Positions 34,880 to 44,872 of a DNA stretch of 64,000 nucleotides are shown piece after piece (the stretch's first letter is position 1; each line of letters opens with the position of its first letter). The notes under the pieces were generated by a model. It saw only the letters and a list, made by a program, of their open reading frames with translations. It ran no database searches and had not been told where the DNA came from. Source of the DNA: an uncultured SAR86 cluster bacterium (GTDB lineage: Bacteria > Pseudomonadota > Gammaproteobacteria > Magnimaribacterales > D2472); the NCBI GenBank assembly GCA_902595065.1, contig CACJOM010000001.1, positions 255,463-319,462 of the forward strand. The letters run 5' to 3'. The position numbers and the translations under genes were made by a program.

Positions 34880-35749
34880 CTAATTACTGCCTTTTGACTT
34901 ATTCAAATATTTAAAGAAATCAGACTTTGGATCAATCAGCAAAACATCTGATTTATTATTAAAAGTAGCATCGTAAGCTCGCATGCTTCTAGTGAACTCA
35001 TAAAATTCTGGATCTTTAGAAAATGATTCTGCATATATTGCCGCAGCTCTAGCATCACCATCACCTCTAATTTGTTCAGCAGTTTTGTATGCTTCAGCTA
35101 AAATAATAACTTTTTCTTTATCTGCAGTTGATCGAATCTCATTGGAAAGCTCATTACCTTCTGCGCGTAACTCTTCAGCCAATCTATTTCTTTCAGAACG
35201 CATTCTTTCATAAACAGAGTTGCTAAGTTCTGGTGGCAAGTCAATTCTCTTAACTCTAAAGTCAATAATTTCAATGCCTAAATCTGATACAGAGTCGCCC
35301 AAATTTTCTCGCATATCGCTCATCAGTTGATCTCTTTCACCAGATACCAATTCAGTAACTGTTCTTCGGCCAAACTGATTTTTTAATTCAAATGCAGTCC
35401 TTTGGCCTAATAAGTTATTCAAATTGATGAAGCTTCCACTGGTAGCATCATAGAATGTTCTTACATTGGTGATACGGTATTTTACAAATGAGTCAACGAT
35501 AAGATATTTACTCTCAACTGTTAAAATTCTATTTGGTTCCTCATCGAGAGTTTGTAATCTTGAATCATATTTTTTTACGTTTTGGATAATTGGTAATTTA
35601 AAGTTTAATCCGGTTGGCAGATCTGATCTAATTGCTTCACCAAACTGAAAAACGATACCATCTTCTTTCTCATCTATTACAAATATACTATTAAGGATCA
35701 ATGCAAGAATAAGTCCTGCAAGAACCAAGAGATTCATTCCTTTAGTCAT
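34880..35749 (-). CDS. hflC: FtsH protease modulator HflC
   Basis: SPFH/prohibitin-family protein that forms a large periplasm-facing complex with HflK around FtsH. One N-terminal membrane helix (residues 5-24) is followed by the SPFH domain with KEDGIVFQFGEAIRSDLPTG, RVKRIDLPPELSNSVYERM and a charged coiled-coil region ERNRLAEELRAEGNELSNEI. The 289 residues start one base from the end of hflK (shared A/T), and purA follows within six bases. Confidence 0.93.
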   Translation of the reverse strand: MTKGMNLLVLAGLILALILNSIFVIDEKEDGIVFQFGEAIRSDLPTGLNFKLPIIQNVKKYDSRLQTLDEEPNRILTVESKYLIVDSFVKYRITNVRTFYDATSGSFINLNNLLGQRTAFELKNQFGRRTVTELVSGERDQLMSDMRENLGDSVSDLGIEIIDFRVKRIDLPPELSNSVYERMRSERNRLAEELRAEGNELSNEIRSTADKEKVIILAEAYKTAEQIRGDGDARAAAIYAESFSKDPEFYEFTRSMRAYDATFNNKSDVLLIDPKSDFFKYLNKSKGSN

Positions 35750-36786
35750 TATTCTTCCTCCTCTGATTTGTTTTGCTCTAGAATTTTATCTAATGGAAGG
35801 TACATCAAATTATTGCCTCCCTCTACATCCATCAATACTTTAGTTGAATTGCTGTATAGCCCCTGCAAAGCATCTAAATAAAGTCTGTCTCGAGTAACTT
35901 TTGGTGCTTTTTGATACTCAGCTAATAATTTATCAAAGCGTACAGCTTCACCTTCAGCATTGGCTACAACTTCCTCTCTGTAAGCTTCAGCTGCTTGAAT
36001 TCTGGCAAAAGCTTGACCTCTAGCTTCTGGAACGATTGAGAGACCATATCTATCAGCCTCATTTTGAAGCTTTTCTTTATCCTCTCTTGCTGCCACAACA
36101 TCGTCAAAAGACGCTTTCACAGCTGAGGGAGGATCTGTCTTTTCAATATTTACCTGCTGCACTACAAGTCCTGTTGCATACAAATCTAGATAACTTTGAA
36201 GTCTTGCGTTTACATCTTGCGCAATCTTTTCACGACCAGTTGTAAGAGTTTCCTCTAAAGTATTGTCTCCAACAACATGTCGCAAGGAACTTTCTGTAGC
36301 TTCCCTGAGACTGCTTTCTGGATCGCGAACATTTAATACAAAATCCTTTAAATTTTTTATTCTGTATTGAACAGAGATAGTTACATCTACTAAATTTTCA
36401 TCTTTAGTTAACATATTAGCTGTCTGAGAGTAACGTCTAGTTAATGCAACGTTTTCCACATACCTTTCATCAATTCCAGCTAGCATAAAATTTAGACCCT
36501 CACCAGTTTCAGCATGGTATTCACCAAATCTTAAAACTACTGCTCTTTCTGGAGAATCTAGCTGATAGATGGACATACTCGCGTAGAGAACTATTAATCC
36601 AAAAAAACCATACAAAAAAGCTCTTTTAGTTGGAAAATTGAATCCACCGCCTCCGGAAGATCCATTTGAGCCTGAGCCCTGCTTTCCAAACATTACAGAG
36701 AACTTTTTGATTAAATCATCAAATGAAACTTCATCTTGGTTTTTTCTGCCCCAAGGATCTTGATTGTTTTGATTGTCCCAATTCAC
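35749..36786 (-). CDS. hflK: FtsH protease modulator HflK
   Basis: Partner of HflC. The N-terminus has the typical tryptophan- and glycine-rich segment (NQDPWGRKNQDE and a Ser/Gly-rich run around residues 37-50), a membrane helix at about 54-72, then the SPFH domain with LDSPERAVVLRFGEYHAETG and PPSAVKASFDDVVAAREDKE. Length is 345. It should be the first gene of hflK-hflC-purA. The 69-base gap to miaA is where hfq and hflX lie in many relatives; neither is here. Confidence 0.94.
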   Translation of the reverse strand: MNWDNQNNQDPWGRKNQDEVSFDDLIKKFSVMFGKQGSGSNGSSGGGGFNFPTKRAFLYGFFGLIVLYASMSIYQLDSPERAVVLRFGEYHAETGEGLNFMLAGIDERYVENVALTRRYSQTANMLTKDENLVDVTISVQYRIKNLKDFVLNVRDPESSLREATESSLRHVVGDNTLEETLTTGREKIAQDVNARLQSYLDLYATGLVVQQVNIEKTDPPSAVKASFDDVVAAREDKEKLQNEADRYGLSIVPEARGQAFARIQAAEAYREEVVANAEGEAVRFDKLLAEYQKAPKVTRDRLYLDALQGLYSNSTKVLMDVEGGNNLMYLPLDKILEQNKSEEEE

Positions 36787-36855
36787 GTGGATACCTATAA
36801 ATTTAAAGTTTAATTATAAATACAATTTGGGGTTAAATCCTGATAATTAAATGAT

Positions 36856-37800
36856 TTAAAGTAAATTAAGCTGCTTTTTTAACTCTTCAGTGGCTTCATC
36901 CCTTTGATGTAGATCAAAAGATATCAAATTTTCCCATCCTCGCATCCATGTACATTGTCTTTTAGCAAATTGGCGTGTAGCAAAAAGAGACTTTTCAAAT
37001 AATTCAGACTTTTCTATCTTTCCCTCTATTACATCTAATCCCTGTTTGTAGTTTATTGCTTTCATAGCTGGATGAGCAGAAGAAATATCAAAGTTTATTT
37101 TAATTTCGTTTATTTCCTCGAGCAATGAATCCCCAACTAATTTACCTTGCCTAGACTCTATTCTTTTATGAAGCTTAGACCTGTCTTCAGGAAAAATTCC
37201 AAACTCTATTAGTTCATATCTTTCTTTTAACCTAAATGGCTTTTTAGATGCAAAATTAGCATTCATGCTTTTTCCAGTCGCAGTTACAACCTCAATTGCT
37301 CTAATAATTCGCTGAGTATCTTGAGGTTTGATTTTTTTAGCAGCTTTTGGATCAAGTTTTGTTAGATCTGCATAAACGGTCTCTATTCCATGCTCAAGAA
37401 TTCTTGTTTCTAAATCCTCCCTTAATGATTTGTTAGCAGAAGGCAAAACGCTTAATCCATTTTTTAATAGATTAAAATACATCATGCTTCCTCCTACCAA
37501 TAGTGGAACTTTGTTTTTGTCATGAATGCTATCTATTAATTTCATGGCTGTTTGGTAAAAATCTGCAACAGAAAATATGCAATTCAGAGAAACATGGTTG
37601 ACCAAATGATGAGGATGTTTTTTTAAAATAGAGTTTGATGGTTTTGCAGAGCCGACATTACATTCCTTATAAACCATAACAGAGTCAACGCTGATGATTT
37701 CAAGATCTTCAAATTTTATTTGCCAATTTATAGCCCAATCAGTTTTACCAGATGCAGTTGGGCCTAGCAGAAATAGGATAGGTTTTTTGTGAGGTTTCAA
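36856..37800 (-). CDS. miaA: tRNA dimethylallyltransferase
   Basis: Adds the dimethylallyl group to A37 of tRNAs that read UNN codons. The P-loop FLLGPTASGKTDWAINW is at the N-terminus, DSVMVYKECNVGSAKPS and VGGSMMYFNLLKNGL follow, and DTQRIIRAIEV and the C-terminal FATRQFAKRQCTWMRG are family features. At 314 residues it is normal. It begins six bases after the P-II gene stop, so waaA, glnB and miaA look co-transcribed. Confidence 0.94.
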   Translation of the reverse strand: MKPHKKPILFLLGPTASGKTDWAINWQIKFEDLEIISVDSVMVYKECNVGSAKPSNSILKKHPHHLVNHVSLNCIFSVADFYQTAMKLIDSIHDKNKVPLLVGGSMMYFNLLKNGLSVLPSANKSLREDLETRILEHGIETVYADLTKLDPKAAKKIKPQDTQRIIRAIEVVTATGKSMNANFASKKPFRLKERYELIEFGIFPEDRSKLHKRIESRQGKLVGDSLLEEINEIKINFDISSAHPAMKAINYKQGLDVIEGKIEKSELFEKSLFATRQFAKRQCTWMRGWENLISFDLHQRDEATEELKKQLNLL

Positions 37801-37806
37801 AAACTT

Positions 37807-39377
<1,571 letters not shown>

Positions 39378-39438
39378 ACTCAAGGTGTATTTAAATTAAT
39401 GTAATAATACATACTTTAATTTTTATGAACTCATAATT

Positions 39439-40293
39439 TTGACTAAGTTAATGATGACATTATGGCAAGGTCTTTGCCATCTACCAACTTCATGGCATCC
39501 ACTAATAGGAAAATTTTGTGGTGGCCTATTATTTATTATTGCCAAGAATAGGAAAAAAATTGCTCAAGCAAATATTCAAGCTTGTTTTCCAAATCACTCA
39601 AAAACAGATCATAAAAAACTTTTACATGATAATTTTTTGTGCCTGGGGAGATCGTTGATAGAAACTGGCATAGCTTGGTTTTGGTCTGATAAAAAAATAC
39701 AAAGCCAGATTGATTATGAAGTAATCGGCTTAAATTTATTATCGGCAAATAATCATAAAAATGGTAACTTGATAATTTTTAAACACTCTCAACATCTTGA
39801 ATTAGACGCTCGCCTTCTGGGGATGAATGCTGAATTATATGGTGTAAGCAGGTCACATAATTCTGCTGCAATGAATATAATTCAAGATAAAGGTAGGCTT
39901 TTAAGCATGAAAGGCACTGCAGATAAAAATAATCCAAGAAAATTTATGAAATGGTTAAAAGCAGGAAAGAATGTTATGTACGCAATAGATCAAGATTACG
40001 GATGGAACCATTCTGTGAGATTAAAGTTTTTTGACCTAGAGGTTGCTACTATCACGACTACTAAAAAGATTCTTGATTTAACTAATTCAAACTTATTATT
40101 CATTAATTCATATTATAAAAATGGCAAGCTGATTCTTAAGTTAGAATTAATTGATGGTTTTGGCCTAGATGCTGAAGAATTAGCGCAAAAAATTAATGAT
40201 TTGATGCAAGAAAAAATTCTTCAATACCCCGCAGAGTACCTATGGGCGCATAGAAGGTTTAAATCAACGTTAGGAAAAAACTTTTACAAATAA
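39439..40293 (+). CDS. Lipid A biosynthesis acyltransferase, LpxL/LpxM-like
   Basis: A 284-residue member of the LpxL/HtrB lysophospholipid acyltransferase family. The H-x4-E catalytic motif appears as FKHSQHLELDARLLG near residues 114-119, and the C-terminal region has YPAEYLWAHRRFKS, very typical of LpxL. DQDYGWNHSVRLKFFDLEVA corresponds to the DxxxG-x-x-x-x-VPFFG region. An N-terminal hydrophobic segment is present (about 24-38). It should transfer a secondary acyl chain to Kdo2-lipid A, in keeping with waaA next door. LpxL versus LpxM cannot be told by eye. Confidence 0.87.
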   Translation: MTKLMMTLWQGLCHLPTSWHPLIGKFCGGLLFIIAKNRKKIAQANIQACFPNHSKTDHKKLLHDNFLCLGRSLIETGIAWFWSDKKIQSQIDYEVIGLNLLSANNHKNGNLIIFKHSQHLELDARLLGMNAELYGVSRSHNSAAMNIIQDKGRLLSMKGTADKNNPRKFMKWLKAGKNVMYAIDQDYGWNHSVRLKFFDLEVATITTTKKILDLTNSNLLFINSYYKNGKLILKLELIDGFGLDAEELAQKINDLMQEKILQYPAEYLWAHRRFKSTLGKNFYK

Positions 40294-40294
40294 T

Positions 40295-40900
40295 ATGGAC
40301 TTTCAATATTTAGATAGCCTTAAAGGTTTTATGCCAAGTCATGAGGGATTAGCATTAACAAAATGGGCAAAAGAATTTTCTCATTACGGCCCTGCATTAG
40401 AGATTGGCACTTTTGGTGCTAAATCAACACTTTACATAGCAGCTGGAAGTGCAATCCATAGTCAGCTAGTTTATACAATAGATCATCATTCCGGCTCAGA
40501 GGAACATCAACTTGGTGAGGAATATTTTGATCCTGAGATTTATGATGAAAGACTAGGAAGAGTAAACACAGTGCCTTTAATGCAAGCAAATCTTCAACAA
40601 TTTGATGAAAGTAAATGGATTGTACCCATTCTTGCAAATGCGAACTCTATTGCTCCATCATGGGGAACAGAGTTAGGATTCTTATTTATTGATGGCAGTC
40701 ACACCGAAGAATCAGCTATGAATGATTATGAAAATTGGAACTCAAAACTTCATCCTCATGGGGCGCTGGTAATTCATGATATTTATGAAAAACCAGAAGA
40801 TGGGGGACAAGCACCATTTCTAATCTATCAAAAAGCTTTAAAAGAAGGATTTCAACTTTACGAACGAGTTGATACTATAGTTTGCCTTACTAGGAAATAA
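40295..40900 (+). CDS. Class I SAM-dependent methyltransferase (Methyltransf_24-like)
   Basis: A 201-residue protein with a SAM-binding strand-loop LEIGTFGAKSTLYIAAG near residue 35, the acidic TIDHHSGSEEH, and LGFLFIDGSHTEESAMNDYE near residue 128, which is the metal-binding-like IDG-x-H motif of family 24 methyltransferases. The C-terminal block LVIHDIYEKPEDGGQAPF is also typical. It begins one base after the acyltransferase stop and converges with the toroid gene (11-base overlap). The substrate is unknown; a sugar or lipid-linked acceptor is likely given its neighbours. Confidence 0.75.
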   Translation: MDFQYLDSLKGFMPSHEGLALTKWAKEFSHYGPALEIGTFGAKSTLYIAAGSAIHSQLVYTIDHHSGSEEHQLGEEYFDPEIYDERLGRVNTVPLMQANLQQFDESKWIVPILANANSIAPSWGTELGFLFIDGSHTEESAMNDYENWNSKLHPHGALVIHDIYEKPEDGGQAPFLIYQKALKEGFQLYERVDTIVCLTRK

Positions 40901-41933
40901 ATTGTCGCTTGAGGAATAAGTCAGCTCCAGAGGTTAGCTTATAATTTGCATCAGCAGCAAGGATGCATGCTCCCGAAGTCCATGAAGGCGTTTCCTCTGG
41001 CCAGTAAATTTTTTCATCAAACTGCCAACCCATATAGGGTATGCCCTTCCTATCAACTATTGAAATGGCGTTATGAAGCAATTCTAAAGCAATTTTATCT
41101 TTACCAATTTTTTTATATGCAATAGAGCACTCACATGTTTCTGCGACTGTTACCCAGGGCTCATCTGAAACACATTTTATTCCCAAACCTTTGATCCAAA
41201 ATGAATGTTTAATGCTTTTTGTTAAAGAGGTTATTCTTTGTTTAGAATTAATTCCTCCTAAAATAGGATAATACGAGTCCATTGAGAACCTGCTGCGATC
41301 TTTTTTTAAATCAAAAATTTTCTCAGGATTCTCAAGTGCGGATATTAATTTTGAATGTGCAACTTTCCATTCTGACTCATAGCTTTGATGATCTAATACC
41401 TTGCTGATAGCTATTGCACACTCAAGGCTTTTAGCAATAGAGCTACAGCCTGTAACAAGATATTCTTTATCAATTTTTTCAAACTTATCTATATTCCATG
41501 CAATTGCCCCATTGCTATGCTGAAGAGAGAGAGCAAATGAAATACCCTTTTTGACTGACTCCCAAAAAGTTTTAAGAAAGCTAATATCTCTATTTATTAG
41601 ATAGAAATGCCATACCGCTACGGCAATATATGAAGAAAAATTAGTCTGCTTATTAAGTTCTAATGGTTCTTGATCTTGATATAAGTTGTACCAACTTCCA
41701 TCTTCATTTTGATTAGCGATCATCCAATGTAAGCCTTTTAGAGCCTGGATGTTATAGCTTAAAGTGGTTAATCCCATAACTGCCTCAAGATGGTCCCATG
41801 GATCATGAGAGCCATCTTGGTTAGAGGGTATAGCTCCTGAAAAAAGTTGAATATCATCTAAAAACTCACCTAAATGATTAAGACTATCAAGGGAACTTGG
41901 ATCAATGTTGGACATATTTGGAAATTGTTTCAT
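40890..41933 (-). CDS. Alpha/alpha-toroid protein, prenyltransferase/terpene-cyclase-like
   Basis: A 347-residue helical-repeat protein. DGSHDPWDHLEAVMGLTTL, then GLHWMIANQNEDGSWYNLYQ (a QW-like motif), SSYIAVAVWHFYLINRD, LQHSNGAIAWNIDK and VTVAETCECSIAYKKIGKDK describe repeated helix pairs of an alpha/alpha barrel. Databases commonly name such proteins prenyltransferase or squalene-cyclase-like, but I see no DxDD cyclase acid motif, so a terpene cyclase role is doubtful. A glycan or lipid-linked substrate is equally possible. It overlaps the next methyltransferase by four bases and belongs to a three-gene transcript with it and the GT4 gene. Confidence 0.65.
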   Translation of the reverse strand: MKQFPNMSNIDPSSLDSLNHLGEFLDDIQLFSGAIPSNQDGSHDPWDHLEAVMGLTTLSYNIQALKGLHWMIANQNEDGSWYNLYQDQEPLELNKQTNFSSYIAVAVWHFYLINRDISFLKTFWESVKKGISFALSLQHSNGAIAWNIDKFEKIDKEYLVTGCSSIAKSLECAIAISKVLDHQSYESEWKVAHSKLISALENPEKIFDLKKDRSRFSMDSYYPILGGINSKQRITSLTKSIKHSFWIKGLGIKCVSDEPWVTVAETCECSIAYKKIGKDKIALELLHNAISIVDRKGIPYMGWQFDEKIYWPEETPSWTSGACILAADANYKLTSGADLFLKRQFIS

Positions 41934-42634
41934 TTCTTTTCAAAATAAAATGCAATACTTTTTCCAAAAATAGGATTAATGATCTTTTCAAAATTATTCA
42001 GCCATATCGGATTCTGTAAAATTTGAAATTCAAGAAATTTTTTATAAATTTTTACCAAGTAATTTGAATCTTGATTTTTCCAAAAAAGACATCGAAGCCA
42101 CCAATATGCACTATGCAGGCCATGAAATCTTTCAGCATGATCATATTGAAATCCATGATCAATAATCTCATTAATCACTTGGCGTTTTTTAAATATTCTT
42201 ACATGGCCACCAGGCATCCTTTGATAGCCTGAGGAGAGGGTCCAACAAATTTTTTCAGGCCAAAATGAAGGAACGCTTGGCAAAAACTTGCCTCCAGGTT
42301 TCAGAACTCTGTAAATTTCATCAATTGCAGCGTGATAATCATCCAGGTGCTCTAAAACCTCTGAGCAAATTACCAAATCAAAACTATTTTCTTCAAATGG
42401 GAGTTTGTATACAGAACCCTGCATGAAAACTGTGGACCTAGTATTAAGTTCTTTAAAAAAATCTAAGCCTTCTTTGCATTTATTTAACGAAGGAATATCC
42501 TGATCTAACCCAACGCAATGCACATCTGTGTATTCTTGCAAAGAGCCAAAAATATGGCGTCCCTCTCCACAACCCACATCCAAAACTTTTGCATTAGCTG
42601 GAAGACAAATATTTTTTAAATTAAAAGTTAGCAT
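41930..42634 (-). CDS. Class I SAM-dependent methyltransferase (Methyltransf_11-like)
   Basis: A 234-residue methyltransferase with the motif I stretch AKVLDVGCGEGRHIFGSL at residues 15-32, acidic motif II VGLDQDIPSLNK, FDLVICSEVLEHLDDYHAAI and the post-motif RVLKPGGKFLPSVP. It overlaps the GT4 gene upstream by seven bases and the toroid gene downstream by four, so the three are translated together. Function within the cluster is unknown; methylation of a glycosylated lipid or polyprenyl head group is a guess. Confidence 0.82.
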   Translation of the reverse strand: MLTFNLKNICLPANAKVLDVGCGEGRHIFGSLQEYTDVHCVGLDQDIPSLNKCKEGLDFFKELNTRSTVFMQGSVYKLPFEENSFDLVICSEVLEHLDDYHAAIDEIYRVLKPGGKFLPSVPSFWPEKICWTLSSGYQRMPGGHVRIFKKRQVINEIIDHGFQYDHAERFHGLHSAYWWLRCLFWKNQDSNYLVKIYKKFLEFQILQNPIWLNNFEKIINPIFGKSIAFYFEKK

Positions 42635-43872
42635 TTAAAATCTTGTATTATTTTATAAATTAAATCCTCATAAGACTTAGAAATTTTTTCCCAATCAAAG
42701 TTTTCTATTATATGTTTTCTTCCATCCTCTGCTCTACTTTGATACTTAGATGGATTTAACAAAATTTTTCGTATCGAAACTTCAATGCTCTTTGAATCAT
42801 TTGAAGGAATTAGTTCAGCAAAATTGCTTGTGATTTCAGGAATAGAAGCAACATTTGTAGCAATCAAGGGAATGCTGCATGCCATTGCCTCGCCTACAGG
42901 AAAACCAAAACCTTCATAAAGCGAGCTAACAATTGCAATATTGCTACTTGCATACTCAATTGCAATTTCTTCTTTTGTTAAATTTGTTTTGTAAACAATA
43001 TTAGCTTCGATTTTAAGTTTTTGTATTAGGCGTTCAGTGTGGCCTCCAGTTCTTGGAGCGCCAATAATAACAAGCCTTAATAAAGGAAACTCTTCTTTCA
43101 GTGCTGCGATAGCTTTTAAAGTAAAATCCAAGCCCTTTAAAGGAACATCAGCGCTTGCTGTGGTAATAATTTTATCCTTAGTTCTAGGAATTCTATCTTT
43201 AGGAGAAAAAACTTTAAAATCAATCCCATTCGGTATAACCGATATCTTTTTGCTAGAGACGCTAAAATCTTTGACGATATCTTTCTTTGAGTTAACCGAT
43301 GGAGTAGAAATTGCTTTTAATTGAGGAGCGACTTTTTTTTGCATTTTAAGAAAAGAAAACCATCGCCATTTTGAAATTTTTTGAATAATTCCTCTTGAAA
43401 ATTCAAGATCATATTCATAATCTTTTGTAATAGGGTGATGAATGATTTCAAGAACAGGAAGACTTTTCTGAATCTCAAGAATACCAAAACTAATAGATTG
43501 GTTATCAATCAAAATATCATACGACGAATTGCAAATTATGGTTTGCAATCTGTTTCCAAATGTTTTCATTTCAGGAAATCCACCTAATAAAGCAGAAAAA
43601 AATTCATACCAATCATCTAAAGTTCTGTCTTTCCTATTTAAAAACATAGATAGTCTTTCCTTGAAAACAAAAGTGCTGAATAAATCTAATCCAGGAGATT
43701 TAATCAAGTTAATTTCTGACTCTAAATTTGGGTATGGTGGACCAGATATTATGTCAACATTATGCCCAAGGGCCTGCAAGGCTTTGGAAAGCTCATATAT
43801 AAATATACCCTGGCCCCCACCGTATGGAGCACTTCGATAGCTTGAAATAGCAATATTTAGTTTTGGATTCAA
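42628..43872 (-). CDS. Glycosyltransferase family 4 protein
   Basis: A 414-residue GT-B retaining glycosyltransferase. The N-terminal domain opens with SYRSAPYGGGQGIFIYELSK (the glycine-rich acceptor loop); the C-terminal domain has VIPNGIDFKVFSPKDR, VPLKGLDFTLKAIAAL, VVSSLYEGFGFPVGEAMACS with the E-x7-E nucleotide-sugar motif, and PLIATNVASIPEIT. It is the first gene of a transcript with a methyltransferase and a toroid protein. Sugar donor and acceptor are unknown. Confidence 0.88.
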   Translation of the reverse strand: MNPKLNIAISSYRSAPYGGGQGIFIYELSKALQALGHNVDIISGPPYPNLESEINLIKSPGLDLFSTFVFKERLSMFLNRKDRTLDDWYEFFSALLGGFPEMKTFGNRLQTIICNSSYDILIDNQSISFGILEIQKSLPVLEIIHHPITKDYEYDLEFSRGIIQKISKWRWFSFLKMQKKVAPQLKAISTPSVNSKKDIVKDFSVSSKKISVIPNGIDFKVFSPKDRIPRTKDKIITTASADVPLKGLDFTLKAIAALKEEFPLLRLVIIGAPRTGGHTERLIQKLKIEANIVYKTNLTKEEIAIEYASSNIAIVSSLYEGFGFPVGEAMACSIPLIATNVASIPEITSNFAELIPSNDSKSIEVSIRKILLNPSKYQSRAEDGRKHIIENFDWEKISKSYEDLIYKIIQDFKC

Positions 43873-43885
43873 TTAAAGTTTAAGA

Positions 43886-44806
43886 TTAAATTTGGGTAAG
43901 CCAGTCTGAATAGTTATGATCTCTTCCTGTGACTATCTCAGAATATTTACTCTGAATAATCTCAGTAATTGGGCCAATAGTACCAGAACCAATTGTTGAA
44001 CCATCAACAGTAGAAATTGGAGTAATTTCAACGGCTGTTCCAGAATAAAAAGCCTCATCAGCATCTAATAAATCCTCAAAAGAAAGGTTCTTTTCTTCAA
44101 CAGAATAATCAAGATTTTTAGCAATAGAGATAACGCTTTGCCTTGTGATGCCATTCAAACAATAATCTGTTGTGGGAGTAATCAATTTAGAATTTTTAAC
44201 GATAAAAAGATTTTCTCCACTCCCCTCAGATATATAACCGTTTTTATCCATAAGTATTGCTTCTTCAGCACCCTTAGAAATAGCATCATTAACCGCCATA
44301 ATAGAATTAACATATGTGCCAATAATTTTATTGTTTGAATATAAGGGGTTGTCATATTGCTGAAATGGTGACCTTACAACTGATATGCCATTTTTTTTAG
44401 CTTCTGGATCCATATATGATGGCCATTCCCAACATGCAATAGCAACATTGACTGAAAGTGAATCTTGAGATCTTAGACCCATAGACTCATTACCAAGGAA
44501 TACGATAGGCCTAATATAGCCTTCTGTAAGTTTATTTTTTGACATAGTATCTACTTGTGCTTGGCACAACTCATCAGAAGAAAATGGAATGGTGATATTA
44601 ATTTTTGATGCTGCAGTAAATAGTCTTTCAGTATGCTCGGTTAATCTAAATATAGCTCCCCCATTTTTGGTTTCATAGGCTCGAACACCTTCAAAAACTC
44701 CCATTCCATAATGCAAAGTATTAGATAACAAGTGAATATTTGTATCATTAAATGGTTGAAAATCTCCATTCATCCAAATAAATTTTGAGTCTGTATTAAG
44801 AAACAT
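43886..44806 (-). CDS. ilvE: Branched-chain amino acid aminotransferase
   Basis: PLP class IV aminotransferase for the last step of Val, Leu and Ile synthesis. IWMNGDFQPFNDTNIHLLSN at the start, LHYGMGVFEGVRAYET with substrate-pocket residues, the PLP lysine in YSNNKIIGTYVNSIMAVNDA near residue 155, and ILMDKNGYISEGSGENLFIV are all intact. The 306 residues match E. coli IlvE. It diverges from the phosphomannomutase gene; the GT4 gene follows after 13 bases. Confidence 0.94.
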   Translation of the reverse strand: MFLNTDSKFIWMNGDFQPFNDTNIHLLSNTLHYGMGVFEGVRAYETKNGGAIFRLTEHTERLFTAASKINITIPFSSDELCQAQVDTMSKNKLTEGYIRPIVFLGNESMGLRSQDSLSVNVAIACWEWPSYMDPEAKKNGISVVRSPFQQYDNPLYSNNKIIGTYVNSIMAVNDAISKGAEEAILMDKNGYISEGSGENLFIVKNSKLITPTTDYCLNGITRQSVISIAKNLDYSVEEKNLSFEDLLDADEAFYSGTAVEITPISTVDGSTIGSGTIGPITEIIQSKYSEIVTGRDHNYSDWLTQI

Positions 44807-44851
44807 GTTGTTTAAGGTTTTAAGTCTCAGCTATTATGACAAATCAACTCA

Positions 44852-44857
44852 TATAAT
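44852..44857 (+). promoter_or_regulatory. -10 box for the phosphomannomutase-slmA transcript
   Basis: A consensus TATAAT lies 15 bases before ATG 44873, in the 66-base divergent region with ilvE. The leader would be only about ten bases, too short for a normal Shine-Dalgarno site. No convincing -35 box is visible at 16-18 bases upstream, so this is weak. Confidence 0.3.
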
Positions 44858-44872
44858 GAAATTAAAATTACC

